From Bacillota bacterium (GTDB lineage Bacteria > Bacillota > Clostridia > Oscillospirales > Acutalibacteraceae), in NCBI GenBank assembly GCA_030705695.1, contig JAUZPX010000088.1, positions 1-7,365 of the forward strand: DNA of 7,365 bases. The letters are read 5' to 3'. The notes beneath the pieces are model-generated. The model ran no database searches and was not told the origin of the DNA. It saw only the letters and a program-made list of their open reading frames with translations. Positions 1-5,586 of the stretch are shown here, one piece after another. Position numbers and translations under genes: made by a program. How positions within the stretch are numbered: the stretch's first letter is position 1; every line of letters begins with the position of its first letter.

Positions 1-1889
1 ATGCCTATTCCTATGATGATTATGATGGATCTATGACCATGATTCTTGCCGATTTCACTGGAGATGAAACATCTTCAAGACTTACACAAACCGATGCAAA
101 TACACTTTTTGGTAGGCTACGTGTGTTTGCAGAGGAAAGCATTAAAGGCAAGCTCAAAAACGAGGTGGAAATTAGTACGTCTACATACGACCTTGTAGAT
201 AAACTGTTCTCGTTAAAATCTGAAATACGAAAACTCAAATTTTATATTATTACCGATAAAGAAATGAGTGAGAAAATAAGCACATTTGAAGACAATACTG
301 TGTGTGAAATTCCATGTGAATATCATTTGTGGGATATAATTCGGCTTCACAGAATGCTTGGGATTGGCGATGGACACGAACCTGTGGAAATTAATTTGAA
401 AAGCATTATAAAAAATGGTATACCTTGTTTGATGGCAAGTGATGTTAATATTGCATCTTGTAAATGCTATCTTTGTGTTTTACCTGCTACTTTTTTGGCA
501 GATATTTATGACCTATACGGTAGCCGCTTGCTTGAGGGTAATGTACGTACTTTTTTAAGTGCAAGAGGTAATGTAAACAAAAATATACGCAAAACTATTT
601 TAGGAAATGAACGCAATATGTTTTTTGCCTACAATAACGGAATAGCGGCGACTGCTTCCGAAATTGCTGTTGAAACAATAGATGGGCAACCCTATATTGT
701 ATATATTAAAGACATGCAAATTGTAAACGGTGGGCAAACCACAGCATCCCTATCTAATACTCGCTTTAAAGATAAAGCTACTCTTGACGGCATATTTGTT
801 CAGATGAAGCTAAGTGTAGTGAACGATAGCGAAATAGCTAGTGAGATTATTCCAAACATTTCACGTTGCTCAAACAGCCAAAACAAGGTTAGTGAGGCAG
901 ACTTCTTTTCAAACCACGAGTTTAATATCAGAATGCAACAGACTTCTCGCCGGTTATATGCTCCTGCGGCACTGGGTGTTCAATATGAAACACACTGGTT
1001 TTACGAACGTGCAAGAGGACAATACGAGAACGAGCAAAGTAAGATGACACAATCACAGAAAAAACAGTTTATGCTTGTTAATCCTAAACAACAACTATTT
1101 GACAAAACAACTCTTGCTAAACTTGAAAATTCGTGGCGTCAGTTTCCTCATATTGCTAGTGCAGGCGCACAAAAGAGTTTTAAAAAATGGGCTGAGATTA
1201 TTGTTGCTGAGTGGGAGAAGAATTCCGATGTATTTAACGACTTATATTATAAAAATATCGTATCACTACTCATAATCTATAGAACACTTGAAAAAGCCAT
1301 ACCAAAGCAGAGCTGGTACGAAAGTGGGTATAGAGCAAATGTTATTGTATATTCAATGTCGTTTTTGCATTGTAAAATCGAGAAACAATTTCCAAATATG
1401 ACTCTTGATTTAGGTGAAATTTGGGCAAAACAAAGCCTATCACCTGAGTTTGAAAAGCAGATGCTTTTAATAGCAAAACATATTTTTGATTATATAACCG
1501 ATGATGCAAGGCCTGTGATGAATGTTACAGAATGGTGTAAGCGTGAATCTTGTTGGGATGGCTGTAAAAAAACACAGTTTGATTTATCGATTGACATTAA
1601 GTCTTGTTTAATCTATATGGACGATGTCAATGAAAGCGTAAGAAGTAGTAAAAAAGACCGTAAATTAGTAAATGGCATAGAAGTGCAAGCGGAAGTAATC
1701 AACAAAGGTTCTGCATTTTGGAAAGAAGTAGGTGGGTTTATGCTTTCTCATAAGTTGCTTAACCCAAAAGAAATGGGAATTATGCAGTGCGCTGTAGGTA
1801 TGGATAGCGGAAAAATCCCAAGCGAAAAGCAAGCTGTTGTTCTTATGGAAATTTTGGAACGAGCTAAAGACGAGGGGTTTTCAAAATAG
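1..1889 (+). CDS. AIPR family abortive-infection phage-resistance protein (5' end cut by window)
   Basis: At least 628 codons are visible. The frame is open to the left edge (codon phase begins at base 3) with no stop, and the sequence before the ATG at 33 (Tyr/Asp-rich, ending DGS) reads as protein, so the true start lies outside the window and 33 is only an internal Met. Numbering from that Met, the family signatures are FAYNNGIAATA near residue 198 and IVNGGQTTASL near 230-240, followed by a conserved NISRCSNSQNKVSEADFFSN stretch. These match the AIPR family (PF10592), known from lactococcal abortive infection and often encoded in restriction-like defence islands. The biochemical activity of the family is not settled, so none is assigned. 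The stop TAG overlaps the RBS of the next, broken gene, suggesting they were one operon. No promoter is visible here. Confidence 0.9.
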   Translation, partial: AYSYDDYDGSMTMILADFTGDETSSRLTQTDANTLFGRLRVFAEESIKGKLKNEVEISTSTYDLVDKLFSLKSEIRKLKFYIITDKEMSEKISTFEDNTVCEIPCEYHLWDIIRLHRMLGIGDGHEPVEINLKSIIKNGIPCLMASDVNIASCKCYLCVLPATFLADIYDLYGSRLLEGNVRTFLSARGNVNKNIRKTILGNERNMFFAYNNGIAATASEIAVETIDGQPYIVYIKDMQIVNGGQTTASLSNTRFKDKATLDGIFVQMKLSVVNDSEIASEIIPNISRCSNSQNKVSEADFFSNHEFNIRMQQTSRRLYAPAALGVQYETHWFYERARGQYENEQSKMTQSQKKQFMLVNPKQQLFDKTTLAKLENSWRQFPHIASAGAQKSFKKWAEIIVAEWEKNSDVFNDLYYKNIVSLLIIYRTLEKAIPKQSWYESGYRANVIVYSMSFLHCKIEKQFPNMTLDLGEIWAKQSLSPEFEKQMLLIAKHIFDYITDDARPVMNVTEWCKRESCWDGCKKTQFDLSIDIKSCLIYMDDVNESVRSSKKDRKLVNGIEVQAEVINKGSAFWKEVGGFMLSHKLLNPKEMGIMQCAVGMDSGKIPSEKQAVVLMEILERAKDEGFSK

Positions 1890-1901
1890 GAGGATTTAAC
1901 T

Positions 1902-2350
1902 ATGATGCTTAATGAGTTTAAAAAATGGTTGATTGATAATAAAATATCGTCATTTCAAACATTTGTTACAAAGAATAGAAAAGTATGAGGACGATATTGA
2001 CGAACACTATAAAAATGATAAATGCATCCAACTATTAAAGCGACTCACATACTCAACTGCTGACCAAAACTCAAAAAGTAATCCTCTACACAGCATTCCT
2101 ATTGAGTCTGATAGTAATGATAAATACAAGTCGTTTTATGATTGCACAAGAGATTACAAATCAAGACTTAATAAATACATTGAATTTCTTAGTATATTTT
2201 ACAACCAAGAAGAAGCTCATGATGCGGAGAAGGTTGAAAACCATTTCATAGCCTGGATGTCAAACATAAAAAATCTGATGGTGAAAAATATGCACCAAAT
2301 ACAGTAAAAGGATATACATACTATTTGAAGTGCATAAGTGGTGATTTTTT
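1902..2350 (+). pseudogene. Broken gene after AIPR, restriction-enzyme-like N-terminal region, two frame changes
   Basis: A perfect AGGAGG (1888-1893) sits 8 nt before ATG ATG at 1902. The first frame (MMLNEFKKWLIDNK...) stops at TGA 1986-1988. Protein-like sequence continues in the next frame (RIEKYEDDIDEHYKND, about 1972 to 2262, closing at 2307), then returns to the original frame near 2265 (HKKSDG, then EKYAPNTVKGYTYYLK) and becomes unrelated around 2345. The two shifts are opposite in sign. An FxxWM-x4-KKxDGxxYxxNTxxxYxxxL pattern recalls the N-terminal part of McrB-like and HNH restriction proteins, but no catalytic domain is left, so the family is only a guess. The tight spacing to AIPR suggests it was a partner in the same defence operon. 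The 3' part is replaced by an RlmD-like fragment. Confidence 0.6.
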
Positions 2351-2637
2351 TGATGAGTCGATGTGCTTCTGTCCCGGACGATAAAATATGAATCGACTTA
2401 ACGCTTGAAGAGCTTGATATTACCTCCTCCGAAAGTAAGGCAACCTATGAGGAAATCAAGGATTATGTGTTGAAATCGAAGGTGTCAAGCCTGTATATTT
2501 CTCAGATAAAACGCAAGCTCGGATTGGAGGTTGTCAAAAATTATAACCTCCCGAAATCCGAAAATCCAACTGTCCCTGAATGCCCTCCTGAAAAGGAGAC
2601 TGCTATTACACAGATGCTCTTAGGCATTTTGGAATGA
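2350..2637 (+). pseudogene. 3' fragment of an RlmD/RumA-like 23S rRNA (uracil-5-)-methyltransferase
   Basis: The frame starting LMSR at 2350 continues through an in-frame TGA (2389-2391) into DLTLEELDITSSESKATYEE, SSLYISQIKRKLGLEV, NYNLPKSENP and CPPEKE, ending at TGA 2635-2637. LMSR is the usual C-terminal strand of Firmicute RlmD proteins (VVLMSR). The tail with TYEEIK, LYISQIKRK and CPPEKE is the extra C-terminal segment I associate with RlmD-like methyltransferases of clostridia and their mobile elements. The SAM-binding and catalytic regions are absent. Compared with the pattern I remember (YVLExxGLKVSSLYI), a few residues are missing before KVSSLYI. The fragment is fused head-on to the broken upstream gene and has no start of its own, so it is a dead remnant, perhaps of an insertion into a methyltransferase gene. 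Confidence 0.65.
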
Positions 2638-2654
2638 TAAAATGATAGAAAAGA

Positions 2655-2691
2655 CAAGGCATTGTTCCGTAATGGTAACAGTGCCTTGTTT
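2655..2691. terminator. Bidirectional hairpin terminator between the left region and fic
   Basis: CAAGGCATTGTT (2655-2666) pairs with AACAGTGCCTTG (2677-2688) over 12 bp with one G-T wobble and a 10-nt loop. A short T run (TTT) follows on the + strand. On the - strand the stem is followed by TCTTTTCTATC. It lies between convergent units, which fits termination from both sides. Confidence 0.65.
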
Positions 2692-2732
2692 GTAATAATT
2701 CATTATTTAGATAAACTAGCTTTATAATTTAA

Positions 2733-2758
2733 CTACGTGTAATTGCTATTACGCGTAG
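2733..2758 (-). terminator. Hairpin just downstream of fic
   Basis: CTACGTGTAAT (2733-2743) pairs with ATTACGCGTAG (2748-2758), an 11-bp stem with one wobble and loop TGCT. It begins 4 bases after the fic stop codon in the direction of fic transcription and is followed on that strand by an AT-rich stretch without a long T run. It is a plausible terminator or 3'-end stabiliser. Confidence 0.5.
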
Positions 2759-2762
2759 TAGC

Positions 2763-3488
2763 CTATATCAACCTCAAATACTCATCCAACTGCTGTTCTT
2801 CAAGTTCGGCTACCAAATCAGCAAAGGGTTGTAAACTGCCATTGACTGCATATTCTTCCAAAGCGTTATAGTAATTAAGTCTGTTTTCTTTAGCGATAGA
2901 TACAGGCAAAAATCCGGCTGAAAGTAGCTGGTAATTCATAAGCAGCCTGCTTGTCCTGCCGTTACCATCTATAAACGGATGAATACGTACGAATTCGGCA
3001 TGAGTCCATGCAGCACGCTCTGCGGGATTTAGGTCAGATTTATTTTTCAGTTCCTCATAAAAGCCTTTAATCTGCATATACATTTCATTTCCGGCAGGAG
3101 GGGTAAAGCCCGCTCCACTGATTCTTACTTCTTGATTTCTGTATATGTCACCCACGATAATATTTTCAGTTAGTGTTGCGTGTAAATCCTTAACAATATT
3201 TTCAGTCAGAGGTTTGTTTTCAGAAATACATTTTTTTACATAATCATAAGCCTTTTTGTGGTTTACAATCTCATATATTTCTCTAAGCTCCTTACCACCG
3301 ATAGAAACACCGTCCTCCAAGACCACCTTTGTTTCCATAAGCGTCAGAGTGTTCCCCTCAATAGCAGTAGAGTTATGTGTAAATTTAAGCTCAAAATCTT
3401 TTTCATAAGACGAAAGAGTAACGGAGCTTATCTTGGATTTGTTATGCTCATATTTAATTTTTTTTGCTTGTATTCTTTCAAAATCCAT
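2763..3488 (-). CDS. Fic family protein, class II (N-terminal inhibitory motif), probable AMP-transferase
   Basis: 241 aa. Fic enzymes usually transfer AMP from ATP onto a hydroxyl side chain of a target protein. The core motif HPFIDGNGRTSR at residues 170-181 is complete, with the catalytic His170 and the GNGR anion-binding loop. The flap RISGAGFTPP at 122-131 precedes it. The inhibitory motif S-x3-E-G (STAIEGN, Ser40, Glu44) lies N-terminal, as in class II Fic proteins, whose Glu blocks productive ATP binding. I chose the ATG at 3488-3486 (MDFERIQ) because AGAGG lies 8 nt upstream. An earlier in-frame ATG at 3515 would overlap the upstream gene without need. The ATG begins one base after the stop of the XRE gene, so translation is probably coupled. 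The target is unknown. A toxin-like or stress-signalling role is inference. Confidence 0.92.
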   Translation of the reverse strand: MDFERIQAKKIKYEHNKSKISSVTLSSYEKDFELKFTHNSTAIEGNTLTLMETKVVLEDGVSIGGKELREIYEIVNHKKAYDYVKKCISENKPLTENIVKDLHATLTENIIVGDIYRNQEVRISGAGFTPPAGNEMYMQIKGFYEELKNKSDLNPAERAAWTHAEFVRIHPFIDGNGRTSRLLMNYQLLSAGFLPVSIAKENRLNYYNALEEYAVNGSLQPFADLVAELEEQQLDEYLRLI

Positions 3489-3489
3489 A

Positions 3490-3699
3490 TTATTTTTCCT
3501 CTCTGATAAATTCACACATATCGCTTATATCACAGTCAAGACATTCTGCTATTTTAATCAGAATTGTCATAGCAACAGGTTCATCACGGCGAAGCTTTGT
3601 CATGGTATTAGGAGCAATATCAGCCTGTTTTCTTAAATCTGCTTTGCTCATTTTTTTATCAATCAAGAGCTTCCATAACTTGTTATAAGATATAATCAC
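3490..3699 (-). CDS. XRE (Cro/CI) family helix-turn-helix regulator upstream of fic
   Basis: 69 aa. ISYNKLWKLLIDKKMSKADL, then a turn into IAPNTMTKLRRDEPVAM and a C-terminal CLDCDISDMCEF helix, is the typical small clostridial Cro/CI repressor (HTH helices about residues 18-40). The start is GTG at 3699-3697, because GAGGTG (3706-3711) lies 6 nt upstream. An upstream in-frame GTG overlaps that RBS, and a more distant ATG at 3771 lies upstream of the promoter and is not credible. It forms a two-gene operon with fic (one-base gap). A perfect palindrome overlaps its promoter, suggesting that it represses itself and fic. Its C-terminal half resembles the truncated regulator at 4765-4872, so the two are probably relatives. 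Confidence 0.88.
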   Translation of the reverse strand: MIISYNKLWKLLIDKKMSKADLRKQADIAPNTMTKLRRDEPVAMTILIKIAECLDCDISDMCEFIREEK

Positions 3700-3713
3700 T
3701 GTACTCACCTCGT

Positions 3714-3739
3714 AAGTTATAATAGCTATATTATAACTT
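3714..3739. promoter_or_regulatory. Perfect palindromic operator of the XRE-fic operon
   Basis: AAGTTATAAT (3714-3723) and ATTATAACTT (3730-3739) are exact reverse complements separated by the 6 bases AGCTAT. The site contains the -10 box of the XRE-fic promoter and ends just before the RBS of the XRE gene, so a dimer bound here would block polymerase. Binding by the XRE product is inferred from position only. Confidence 0.75.
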
Positions 3740-3758
3740 GCCTCTATAAATAAATCAA
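3730..3758 (-). promoter_or_regulatory. Sigma-A type promoter of the XRE-fic operon
   Basis: On the - strand TTGATT (3758-3753) and a consensus TATAAT (3735-3730) are separated by exactly 17 bases. The GTG start of the XRE gene follows about 30 bases downstream. Confidence 0.8.
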
Positions 3759-3791
3759 TACAGTTTCGCAATTTTGTAAGAAAGTAGAATT

Positions 3792-3831
3792 AAAACAGGA
3801 GACTTCACAGTTTTGTGAAGTCTCCTGTTTT
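3792..3831. terminator. Perfect 18-bp hairpin downstream of the excisionase remnant
   Basis: The arm AAAACAGGAGACTTCACA (3792-3809) is fully complementary to 3814-3831, with loop GTTT. A's at one end and T's at the other make it a bidirectional terminator. It lies 3' of the truncated excisionase copy and matches in position the hairpin at 5291-5332 behind the intact excisionase. It also separates that region from the XRE-fic promoter. Confidence 0.8.
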
Positions 3832-3845
3832 AAATGCTCATTATT

Positions 3846-3932
3846 TTATTTGATTTTAACGCTTTCATTTACATATTCATCAACGCATTTTCTCAGTATT
3901 TTCCATCTGTTCCCGATGCGGAAAGTAGACAT
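3846..3932 (-). pseudogene. Truncated excisionase (C-terminal 28 codons), second copy of the gene at 5339-5524
   Basis: The - strand reads STFRIGNRWKILRKCVDEYV, then NESVKIK and stop (3848-3846), nearly identical to the end of the intact gene (SAFRIGNRWKIPRKCVDEYV, NESVKRK). Homology stops abruptly around 3930-3935. What lies upstream (about 3935-4040) belongs to a different reading frame. An ATG happens to sit at 3932 but has no RBS. The helix-turn-helix part is lost, so this is non-functional. DNA similarity continues past the stop into the hairpin, showing that the whole 3' end was copied. Confidence 0.8.
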
Positions 3933-4040
3933 ATAGAGATCTTGTGCAAATATCCTTCCGGCCTTTCGTCAAGTAAAGCATTTTTCTTCAATATGTGGGT
4001 TTTAGTTTTTGAGAATATGTCAGTTAAGCGTATACAGAAT
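3933..4040 (-). other. Unidentified coding-like fragment between the excisionase remnant and the small ORF
   Basis: One - strand frame here reads like real protein: LTDIFSKTKTHILKK, then NALLDERPEGYLHKIS, and then runs out of frame into the excisionase remnant. It has no convincing start. I do not recognise the family. It could be the tail of a lost gene joined to the excisionase fragment by deletion, or chance. Confidence 0.3.
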
Positions 4041-4049
4041 ATCCATGTA

Positions 4050-4184
4050 CTATTTATTGTCTTTTTTCTCAGCATTTTCGTTGCTTTCGTTTTTATTTTT
4101 TTCTTGTGAATCTTTTTCTATTTTCTTGCTGCTGAATATGCCTTTACACATAGACATGCTACTACTCATTATAAGCTCTGTCAT
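4050..4184 (-). CDS. Small hypothetical protein, 44 aa, with strong RBS
   Basis: A consensus AGGAGGTGG (about 4192-4200) precedes ATG 4184-4182 by about 7 nt, and the frame runs 44 codons to TAG 4052-4050. The product starts MTELIMSSSMSMCKGIFSSK and ends in a very hydrophilic Lys/Glu/Asn-rich tail (KNESNENAEKKDNK). There is a single Cys at residue 13 and no transmembrane segment or signal peptide. I do not recognise it. The RBS is the best argument that it is translated. The surroundings (IS fragment upstream, excisionase remnant downstream) leave open that it is the 5' part of a once longer gene. Confidence 0.45.
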   Translation of the reverse strand: MTELIMSSSMSMCKGIFSSKKIEKDSQEKNKNESNENAEKKDNK

Positions 4185-4229
4185 CAAGTATCCACCTCCT
4201 TTCAATATTCTAATGTATATATTTCTTCT

Positions 4230-4415
4230 CTACCTTCCTTTGTGACGGGTGATAAATCCTTCTTCCCCATGCCGTTGGTAATCTGTAAACCATTGCTTGA
4301 GCATTCGGTTTTGTATGCCCGTTTCTCTCGTCAGATCAGCAACAGATCTGCTATCTTCAAAATGCCTTTTTACAACTTCTAATTTGTATTCTGCGGAGTA
4401 ATATTTTTTTGTTTG
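4230..4415 (-). pseudogene. IS3-family OrfA-like transposase fragment (HTH part)
   Basis: The - strand frame reads KKYYSAEYKLEVVKRHFEDS, SVADLTRETGIQNRMLKQWF, TDYQRHGEEGF and a stop at 4232-4230. This is the leucine-zipper/helix-turn-helix pattern of IS3/IS150-type OrfA proteins (YSxEFKxxVV, then a helix-turn-helix, then W-x3-Y-x2-GxxGF/L). There is no start codon or RBS. It follows the stop of the DUF3006 remnant in the same frame, and no OrfB (DDE) region is present. It is a dead insertion-sequence remnant. No clear terminal inverted repeats were found around it. Confidence 0.6.
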
Positions 4416-4451
4416 ATTTTTGTAAATATTGGCAAAGCGTCTAATTCGCCA

Positions 4452-4646
4452 TTAATCCCTGAAAAGGCTGTTGAACTTTTTTTCAATTTTCTCACTTCTT
4501 TGCGCGGTTTTATCCTTGTCGACGATAACGGAAATAACATCACCCTCTGCCGCTTCAGGTGGAAACATAGCCTTTGGGACATTTATCATGGTTCCGTTGT
4601 CCAGTTCAACAACTGCGAAATCGCCTTAGAATCTGTCTATAATCAT
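4452..4646 (-). pseudogene. DUF3006 domain protein with a premature TAA codon
   Basis: The - strand frame from ATG 4646 reads MIIDRF, stop (TAA 4628-4626), then GDFAVVELDNGTMINVPKAM, FPPEAAEGDVISVIVD and a charged C-terminal helix to TAA 4454-4452, 64 codons in all. This is the full layout of DUF3006 (usually IxDRFEGDxAVVE). The TAA stands exactly where Glu (GAA) is expected, a single G-to-T change. AGGAGG (4656-4661) lies 9 nt before the ATG. The ATG overlaps the TGA of the preceding MBL-like fragment as ATGA. DUF3006 genes commonly follow MBL-fold hydrolase genes. Restart at the internal ATG of MINVPK is possible but would lack the first strands. Function of the family is unknown. Confidence 0.75.
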
Positions 4647-4757
4647 TTTCTTTTTCCTCCTATTACTGTGGGGAGACACTTCTTGCACGGACGTAATCCG
4701 GCTACTTTTGCTTCCGGTACCGTGATTTCTATTTTGCTTGAAGCCTTGATTTGTGCA
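4643..4757 (-). pseudogene. C-terminal fragment of an MBL-fold hydrolase with Ada-like Cys motif
   Basis: A - strand frame reads SSKIEITVPEAKVAGLRPCK, then KCLPTVIGGKRK, ending in TGA 4645-4643. The pattern ITxxEAxxxGxxPCKxCxP is the Ada-like metal-binding tail seen at the end of many secreted ComEC-type MBL-fold hydrolases of Firmicutes, usually preceded by a His/Cys pair that is missing here. The ATGA overlap with the DUF3006 frame supports the assignment, since the two families are usual neighbours. The N-terminal catalytic domain is gone. The upstream junction is with the XRE remnant near 4760. Confidence 0.5.
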
Positions 4758-4764
4758 AATATAG

Positions 4765-4872
4765 CTAATCCTCACTTATAATTTCTAAAAGATCAGAAAT
4801 ATCACAATTTAAGGCTTCACAAATACGAAGAAGTACATCTGTGGTCACATTTTCACCTTTGCCTAATTTCAT
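4765..4872 (-). pseudogene. C-terminal part of a second XRE (Cro/CI) regulator
   Basis: The frame from ATG 4872 reads MKLGKGENVTTDVLLRICEA, then LNCDISDLLEIISED, stop TAG 4767-4765 (35 codons). It matches the second half of small clostridial Cro/CI repressors and is related to the regulator beside fic (CLDCDISDMCEF). The DNA-recognition helices are missing. The same frame stays open upstream to about 4930 but reads as degenerate sequence (SYKLYGRSRNKEGKNN). GGAGGG 10 nt before the ATG could still allow translation of the short peptide. Presumably it once controlled a neighbouring gene that is lost. Confidence 0.7.
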
Positions 4873-5290
4873 ATTATTTTTGCCCTCCTTATTCCGAGAC
4901 CTACCATATAGTTTATATGAGAATTTAAGATGCCTATTAGTATTTTATTACATATTTTTCCATTAGTCAATCTAAATGTTTGCGTTAAAGAGATGCAATA
5001 CGCAATATGGACATATTTACTGTGATTAGGATTTGCCGGAGAAAGACACGCTGAATTTTGTAAAATGGGAGCACATTTGAAAATCAAAATGCAAGTTTTG
5101 CAAGTAAAATGCAACATTTGCAAATAACATTGCAAAACTAAACCTTACTTTATTAAGGGATAATGTAAAATTTATTTAATCTATGGGAAACAGTGCAAGT
5201 AACGAGACAGGCACATGGATTTTTTGGCTTAGATTGCTCTGCTATTTATTTAATGTCTCGCCGAAGCTAGTAAATTTTAGGAGAGTGGCT
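4873..5290. other. Gene-free stretch of about 420 bases
   Basis: No convincing gene on either strand. The left end (to about 4930) carries degenerate sequence in frame with the XRE remnant. A - strand frame open from 5135 to 4869 has no RBS and no recognisable motif. The notable content is the TGCAA cluster at 5090-5135. CGAGAC (5203-5208) and GTCTCG (5255-5260) form a distant 6-bp inverted pair of doubtful meaning. Confidence 0.6.
5090..5135. repeat. Cluster of five TGCAA words at 9-12 base spacing
   Basis: TGCAA begins at 5090, 5099, 5110, 5119 and 5131, spacings 9, 11, 9 and 12, so the copies are roughly on one face of the helix. The fourth copy is the centre of the palindrome ATTTGCAAAT (5117-5126). 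It lies between the XRE remnant and the excisionase gene. Iteron-like or integrase/excisionase arm-type protein sites are possible roles. Chance in AT-rich DNA cannot be excluded. Confidence 0.5.
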
Positions 5291-5332
5291 AAAGTTGGAG
5301 AATTTCACAATCTTGTGAAATTCTCCAGCTTT
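5291..5332. terminator. 20-bp hairpin downstream of the excisionase gene
   Basis: AAAGTTGGAGAATTTCACAA (5291-5310) pairs with 5313-5332 over 20 bp with one G-T wobble and a 2-nt loop. It starts 6 bases after the excisionase stop in the direction of that gene. The corresponding hairpin at 3792-3831 has a different stem sequence with both strands changed together, so the pairing appears to be conserved. Confidence 0.75.
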
Positions 5333-5338
5333 ATTATT

Positions 5339-5524
5339 TTACTTCCTTTTAACGCTCTCATTTACATATTCATCAACACATTTTCTCGGTATCTTCCAAC
5401 GGTTTCCGATTCGGAAAGCAGATAGCTTTCCAGAGTTCAGCAGCTTGTAAACCATGCTTTGCCCTATATTCAGATAATCGCATAATTCATTTATGGTCAT
5501 AATGTCATAATCGTTATAAAACAC
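5339..5524 (-). CDS. Excisionase-like helix-turn-helix protein (Tn916 Xis / MerR-like, HTH_17)
   Basis: 61 aa. TINELCDYLNIGQSMVYKLL is the helix-turn-helix and LSAFRIGNRWKIPRKCVDEY the wing with the closing helix, the complete layout of excisionase-family DNA-binding proteins, which bend DNA at element ends and direct the integrase toward excision. The start is GTG 5524-5522, with GGAGG about 9 nt upstream. No integrase gene follows. A strong hairpin ends the unit instead, so the protein may act with an integrase elsewhere or be a stand-alone regulator. It is divergent from the DUF960-amidoligase operon, with 121 bases between the start codons. A truncated second copy lies at 3846-3932. Confidence 0.85.
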   Translation of the reverse strand: MFYNDYDIMTINELCDYLNIGQSMVYKLLNSGKLSAFRIGNRWKIPRKCVDEYVNESVKRK

Positions 5525-5586
5525 TTTAGAGCACCTCCATACATTTTTATTAATTTAATGTTGTTGTATTTCGGTTTTATTGGGTT

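Noticed and set aside
2268..2274. Programmed -1 frameshift at A AAA AAT
   Set aside because: The gene has another frame break upstream and a truncated 3' end, so decay explains it better; kept only as something to check.
3258..3688. Three + strand frames over the fic/XRE region
   Set aside because: Antisense of well-supported genes with clear motifs, RBS and promoter on the - strand.
3834..4245. + strand frames with long hydrophobic Phe/Leu/Ile runs that look like membrane proteins
   Set aside because: They are complements of Lys/Glu/Asn-rich - strand sequence and T-rich DNA; no RBS and no family resemblance.
4379..4582. 67-codon - strand frame
   Set aside because: It is out of frame with the DUF3006 and IS OrfA remnants it overlaps, and reads as unnatural sequence.
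4413..4781. 122-codon + strand frame
   Set aside because: It lies opposite the DUF3006 and MBL-like remnants, which have recognisable motifs and RBS on the - strand.
4869..5135. 88-codon - strand frame starting in the TGCAA cluster
   Set aside because: No RBS, no motif, Cys-rich only because of the TGCAA words; treated as non-coding.
5090..5135. CRISPR-like array
   Set aside because: The repeated word is only 5 bases with spacers of 4-7 bases; not a CRISPR structure.
5183..5425. 80-codon + strand frame
   Set aside because: No RBS; runs through the terminator hairpin and the antisense of the excisionase gene.
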